A DNA stretch of 64,000 nt. It comes from Spizellomyces sp. 'palustris'. Taxonomy: Eukaryota > Chytridiomycota > Chytridiomycetes > Spizellomycetales > Spizellomycetaceae. The notes under the pieces are model-generated. The model did not search any database, had not been told where the DNA came from, and saw only the letters and a list, made by a program, of their open reading frames with translations. A program made the position numbers and the translations under genes. The stretch spans positions 310,001-374,000 of the forward strand of contig QEAR01000001.1 of assembly GCA_006535965.1 (NCBI GenBank), written 5' to 3'. Positions 60,057 to 64,000 of the stretch are shown here, piece by piece; position 1 is the first letter of the stretch; every line of letters starts with the position of its first letter.

Positions 60057-61856
60057 TTACAGCTCATCTACCGCCAGTGCCACACCACTTGTCTCAAAAG
60101 CCTTAACCAGCGCCCGGTGCCTTGCTTCGACGGGCACTACACCCAGTTCTGAAGCCTCCCTCGCCAGCTTTGTCACAAGCTCCTTATCCACTTGTTTACC
60201 CTCCTCTAATACTCCCAACCCTTTAAAGAGAACTTCAAATGTTCCAGCATCTGGCTTCAAACCATTTTCCTTCAACGTGTCATATGCTTTTAACGCTCCT
60301 TTCTGGTCCCCTGTGATTGCGAATGCACTGATCAAACCCGTATGTGCGCCTGTCTGGGGTTTCTGTCCAGTCGCTTGCACCGCCTCGAACGCCTTTTCTG
60401 CCCCTGCCACATCCCCGTTCAGAGCATGCGCTGCAACGGCAAATACATGGGCACCTGTTGGCGCCGCAAAAGGTAACTCTTTTCCGTAGAGGTTATATAG
60501 CGCTAATGCCGTGGCGGGTTGGGGATGTTCAACTCTGTGCAGTAGAGTCTCCATCAATCTGGCAATCAGGGGCGCTTGGGCGGACGGACGGATATCAGCC
60601 AGTTTCAACATATCGCAGATATATGCAGGTGCCTTGCCCACAAGGTCAGATGCAAGGGGGGCGAGGACGTAGGGTGACACATATGTGGCATGTCTTCGCA
60701 AGAGCTCTCCGAGTTTACGCCATCCCAAATCCACCTGCCCGTTCGTTGCATATGCATCTATGAGCGCGCCGTACATGGGAAAAGTAGGGGTGAAATTCTC
60801 GACGAGTTCCTTTTTATAGAAGAATTTGCATGCGCCAGCAACATCCTTTGCTTTTCCATGCACTTGAATCAAATAGGTGTACGTTTCCGGTGAGGCCTCA
60901 ACACCTGCCTCTCGCATTTTGCGATAGAATGTGACGGCGTCGCCAACATTGCCCTTGACAACGTGAGCCCGGATCATAGCAGTGTACGCTGCGGTTCCCT
61001 TTCTGAGGTTGCGTTTCTCGATCTCGTCAAAGTACTTAGTGGCAGCTGATATACGTCCTCGCGCGGCGAATGCATTAATCAGACAACTGATCACCCGTTC
61101 TGTTGGTGGAATCTCGGCAGCGACCATTTTCTCGTACGTAGCCACCGCTTCGGCGGGGGCACCAAATTGTGCTTGTCCTCGAATCACAGACGTAAAATTC
61201 TCAGGCGATGGTTTCATGCCCTTCTCTGTCATACGGTGAAGAAGGCGGGTTGCTGCCTCCGGTCGTTCTCGCAACGCAAGAATGTCAATAAGTGCATCGT
61301 AAACTTTGCGAACATCTTCTCCAAGATCCGTGGCCAAGGCTGTTCTCGCGTATCGAACAGCTGCCGACACATCCCCTTTGAGCCCAAGAACTTTCACCAT
61401 TGCGGCCTCGGTCTCCGCCGTGATCGCCACTCCTGCCTTCGCTAGCTCCGCGTGTATCTCATACGCCTTTTCTACACCGCGATATCTTTGAAATTTGGTG
61501 GTGTGTATGCCGATAGTGCGGATCAGTCCAGCAAAGTCTTGGGGTTGAAGCTCACCCAGTACTCCGCGCTCACGGCAGACCTCATAGGCATTGACCACTG
61601 CGTACGTTCTCTGAAGAGCAATTGCGTTTTGCAGCACTATGACAGGGTTGGCTTCGGTGTTATTGAGATCAGTGGGCTGTTCGACGGAGCTCGTCTCCTT
61701 TGGCCGTCGAGCACGGACGACACGACGCAGGGAGGTGGTAACAGGGCGGGCATGGAGGGAGTGAGGGCGACTTTCAGATATTGTAGCTAGGACTGAGAAT
61801 GCTGGTCGTGCTCTAATGAGCAGCAGGCCTCGCTGGGCGGACCGTAGGAAAGACAT
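60057..61856 (-). CDS. long pentatricopeptide repeat protein, probably mitochondrial
   Basis: An intronless gene. The ATG at 61856 (MSFLRSAQRGLLLIRARPAF) opens a basic, Ser/Arg-rich presequence (SLHARPVTTSLRRVVRARRP); upstream in-frame ATGs to 62198 would add up to 114 residues without targeting character. The 599-residue product has tandem PPR units, including YDALIDILALRERPEAATRL, NFTSVIRGQAQFGAPAEAVA, ISCLINAFAARGRISAATKY, YTAMIRAHVVKGNVGDAVTF, YTYLIQVHGKAKDVAGACKF and MYGALIDAYATNGQVDLGWR. It likely binds mitochondrial RNA. A match to a named fungal factor is not recognised. Divergent from eIF2B delta. Confidence 0.85.
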   Translation of the reverse strand: MSFLRSAQRGLLLIRARPAFSVLATISESRPHSLHARPVTTSLRRVVRARRPKETSSVEQPTDLNNTEANPVIVLQNAIALQRTYAVVNAYEVCRERGVLGELQPQDFAGLIRTIGIHTTKFQRYRGVEKAYEIHAELAKAGVAITAETEAAMVKVLGLKGDVSAAVRYARTALATDLGEDVRKVYDALIDILALRERPEAATRLLHRMTEKGMKPSPENFTSVIRGQAQFGAPAEAVATYEKMVAAEIPPTERVISCLINAFAARGRISAATKYFDEIEKRNLRKGTAAYTAMIRAHVVKGNVGDAVTFYRKMREAGVEASPETYTYLIQVHGKAKDVAGACKFFYKKELVENFTPTFPMYGALIDAYATNGQVDLGWRKLGELLRRHATYVSPYVLAPLASDLVGKAPAYICDMLKLADIRPSAQAPLIARLMETLLHRVEHPQPATALALYNLYGKELPFAAPTGAHVFAVAAHALNGDVAGAEKAFEAVQATGQKPQTGAHTGLISAFAITGDQKGALKAYDTLKENGLKPDAGTFEVLFKGLGVLEEGKQVDKELVTKLAREASELGVVPVEARHRALVKAFETSGVALAVDEL

Positions 61857-62405
61857 GAATGGAGTTGAGGAACTGGGAGAGATCGCCAGCAGCACCTCAG
61901 CTGTTGACTGGCCTAGCAACGTCTTGGTCGTTGTCAGGAAGCTTACATAAGGCACAGTCATGGAATTGCTCATCTTCGTGTGAGGTGGAACATCAAGCGA
62001 ACGAGGTCTCAGTCGAAATACTCCCGGAAGAACGATTGCATTGGAGGGGCTGAACCTTGGAGTTTTATGAATGTCTTGACAGAAATATGGCGGATGACAT
62101 CTGCTCAGACGCCAATCTAGAAATGCAGATTCCTGACCGAGTACTTTACGTGTATTCAACGTATAAAAGGTTGAAGGGACTATGGGGGTTTCGGCCATTA
62201 GATGACAACCGACCCATCAGAACTGCCTCGGCCTCCAACGGCGATCTTTACTTCCCTCCACCAGCCGTAGGAGTTGCTGCAAGCGATTGGGATGGACGTA
62301 TGACTCATTACACGTGATAATACAAATTCCAACATTGGCTGGCCGAACGTCTTGGTCCATTGATCTGTCATTCACAAGATCATTTGCAGCCACGGCTTCT
62401 TCGTC
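61857..62405. promoter_or_regulatory. divergent promoter PPR / eIF2B delta with E-box and TATA-like element
   Basis: CACGTG at 62311-62316 lies 90 bp before the eIF2B delta start. TATAAAAG at 62161-62168 lies about 240 bp before it. Part of this spacer overlaps the optional upstream extension of the PPR frame. Confidence 0.45.
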
Positions 62406-64000
62406 ATGGCATCGAGGGATAAAGAGCCCATTCGGAATACGGATGCCCCTCCGCGCTCCGTCGTGGTCGGGTTCGATGCCCCCTCACCATCGCGATCTGT
62501 ACGTAGCATTCTGCTATTATTTCTGGCTGGATATTGTGGGGAGGTTTAACATGGCTTCACACAGGTCGAGCCCTCACGAAGACCGTCAAAGGCAGATGCT
62601 GCCGGAATAGGAAAACCAAGGTTAGAGCGCAGATCGAACTGAGGAGGGAGCTTATCACCGTAATAATACTTGTATTCACGAAGTCGGACATCCTCTGCGA
62701 TTGACGCTGAATTGTCTGCTGAGCTGGCGAAAAAAGGGGGAGAAGGGAGCCAAAACCCAGCGAAAAAGTCACAGAAGGAAATGACGAAAGCCGAGAGGAG
62801 GGAGCTGCAGGTGTGTCTTGCGCGGCTTATTAGCAAATGGGAGGTTGCTCTTGTGCTGACACTGTGTGATTTGTTATAGGAACGCCAAAGAGCGGAAAAG
62901 ACAGCACGGGAGGCGGCTGGTATACCGAAACGACTGCCGAAACCGAAGCAAGGCGGAGGGACGCCTGGTCAGACAGCGGCAGCAGGCTTCGCAGCACATA
63001 ACGCACAGAATTCGCAGCCCGATATGAAGCAGCCATCTCCAAATGCAGCTGTATTGCGAGTTGCTTCATCTATGCGGCTTGATGATCCCCGCAAACGTTC
63101 AAAAGCCCAGAAGCAGCAACCTGTAAACCGTCAGATTGCGCGCAAGCCTGTTGGCCTGTTCTCCCATCTTCCACAATACGAAAAGCATGATAACATGCAA
63201 GCACGATTGAAGAAGCAGGAAAATATACATCCTGCGGTTTTGACATTAGGATTAAGATTTGCAGAATTTGTCATTGCAGGCGGGAATGCACGATGCATGG
63301 CCATGCTCCAGGCTTTTAAAAAGGTATTATCATGCTGATTTTCACCTATACCTGTTCATGGTAATACTAATCCCTGTGAAGGTCATATCTGATTATGTGA
63401 CTCCTGTTGGAATGTCTCTTCCACGACACCTACCCTCTGTTATCAGCAAGCAAGTGGATTTCCTCAGCAATACACGTGTACTGGCAGCCAGTATGAAGAC
63501 CGCCATCAGGGAGCTGAAGAAGGAAATCTCGATATCATCCCCAGACACTCCTGATGAAGATGTAATAGCCCTATACTGCATACGAACGAGCAATGGCCTG
63601 ACACTTTACGGTTTCTAGGCCAAAACGTACTTGATTGGTAAAATCGATGAGTTCATTGTGGAAAGGATCATTACGGCAGGACGGGCGATTGCAGAAGAGG
63701 CGTTAGAGCAAAAGAAAAGCATCAAGGACGGGGATGTCATTTTGACATTCGGAAGGCAAGTGGACCGTTTGATAGATTGTTGATATGGATCATAAGAGCT
63801 ACAATCTTACTCGGCCATGTATACATTAGATCCTCTGTGGTCCTGCAACTTCTGTTGGCTGCCCATGCCAGAGGAATTAATTTCAAGGTCATTGTTGCCG
63901 ACGGACGGCCAAAGTTGGAAGGTTTGTTTCATGGTCATTCCGGGTGCCTTATTGTCCTGCCTTCTGATTCTAATCCCTTATTAATGTATCAGGAAAGGAA
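62406..64000 (+). CDS. GCD2: translation initiation factor eIF2B subunit delta (partial, runs off window)
   Basis: A regulatory subunit of the eIF2 guanine-nucleotide exchange factor. Exon 1 (MASRDKEPIRNTDAPPRSVV) ends at a GTACGT donor. Exon 2 gives VEPSRRPSKADAAGIGKPR. Exon 3 gives SRTSSAIDAELSAELAKKGG and KEMTKAERRELQ. A basic low-complexity stretch (RLPKPKQGGTPGQTAAAGFA) follows, then KPVGLFSHLPQYEKHDNMQA, IHPAVLTLGLRFAEFVIAGG, NARCMAMLQAFKK and VISDYVTPVGMSLPRHLPSV. Next come NTRVLAASMKTAIRELKKEI, IDEFIVERIITAGRAIAEEA and IKDGDVILTFGR. The last visible blocks are SSVVLQLLLAAHARGINFKV and IVADGRPKLEGK. The gene continues past 64000. Matches the delta subunit N-terminal domain and the start of the eIF2B Rossmann-like domain. 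Confidence 0.93.

Noticed and set aside
60040-60489. 149-codon plus-strand frame
   Set aside because: Antisense shadow of the PPR repeat gene.

Overview
The window looks like a gene-dense nuclear segment from a zoosporic (flagellated) fungus, most plausibly a chytrid-type lineage. Genes carry several short introns of about 50-90 bp with GT...AG ends, spacers are short, and the conserved proteins are fungal or opisthokont in character. A TTLL1-type tubulin polyglutamylase implies cilia. TRAPPC11 and EIPR1, which budding yeast lacks, argue against a yeast. Two TATA-driven secreted-protein genes (a GPI-type DM13 protein and a heme-thiolate peroxygenase) fit an osmotrophic fungus. I saw no rRNA, tRNA, CRISPR array, intact transposon or viral fossil.

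Layout, left to right. 1-13 kb: gene-poor edge, ArfGAP (-), unrecognised helical protein (+), casein kinase 1 (-), PP2C phosphatase (+), eIF3h (+), CTD-kinase subunit Ctk3 (+). 13-24 kb: phosphatidylserine decarboxylase (-), EIPR1 (-), secreted DM13 protein (+), Ufo1-like F-box/WD40/UIM protein (-), ribosomal protein eL19 (+), splicing factor PHF5A/Rds3 (-). 24-31 kb: exosome Csl4 (+), mitoribosomal mL44 (-) divergent from a PPR protein (+), Arp8 (-) divergent from a small unrecognised two-exon gene (+). 31-34 kb: gene-poor. 34-49 kb: TRAPPC11 (+), peroxygenase (-), glutathione synthetase (+), COQ4 (-), TTLL1 (+), mitoribosomal uL10m (-). 49-64 kb: symplekin/Pta1 (+), KEOPS kinase Bud32 (+), UDP-rhamnose epimerase/reductase (+), mitochondrial-type lipase (-), second PPR protein (-), and the 5' part of eIF2B delta (+), cut by the window end.

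The genes form no pathway cluster. They are mainly housekeeping genes in gene expression (Ctk3, PHF5A, Csl4, symplekin, Arp8, eIF3h, eIF2B, eL19), mitochondrial function (mL44, uL10m, two PPRs, COQ4, PSD1, Tgl2-like lipase), membrane traffic (ArfGAP, EIPR1, TRAPPC11) and signalling or proteolysis (CK1, PP2C, Ufo1-like). Many are head-to-head pairs sharing a short spacer, several of which contain a CACGTG core. One contains a perfect RFX-type X-box palindrome. The less ordinary items are the DM13 protein, the rhamnose enzyme, the peroxygenase, the Ufo1-like domain set, and the new small gene beside ARP8. All coordinates and exon calls come from reading the sequence by eye. Functional names rest on recalled family motifs, not on a database search.
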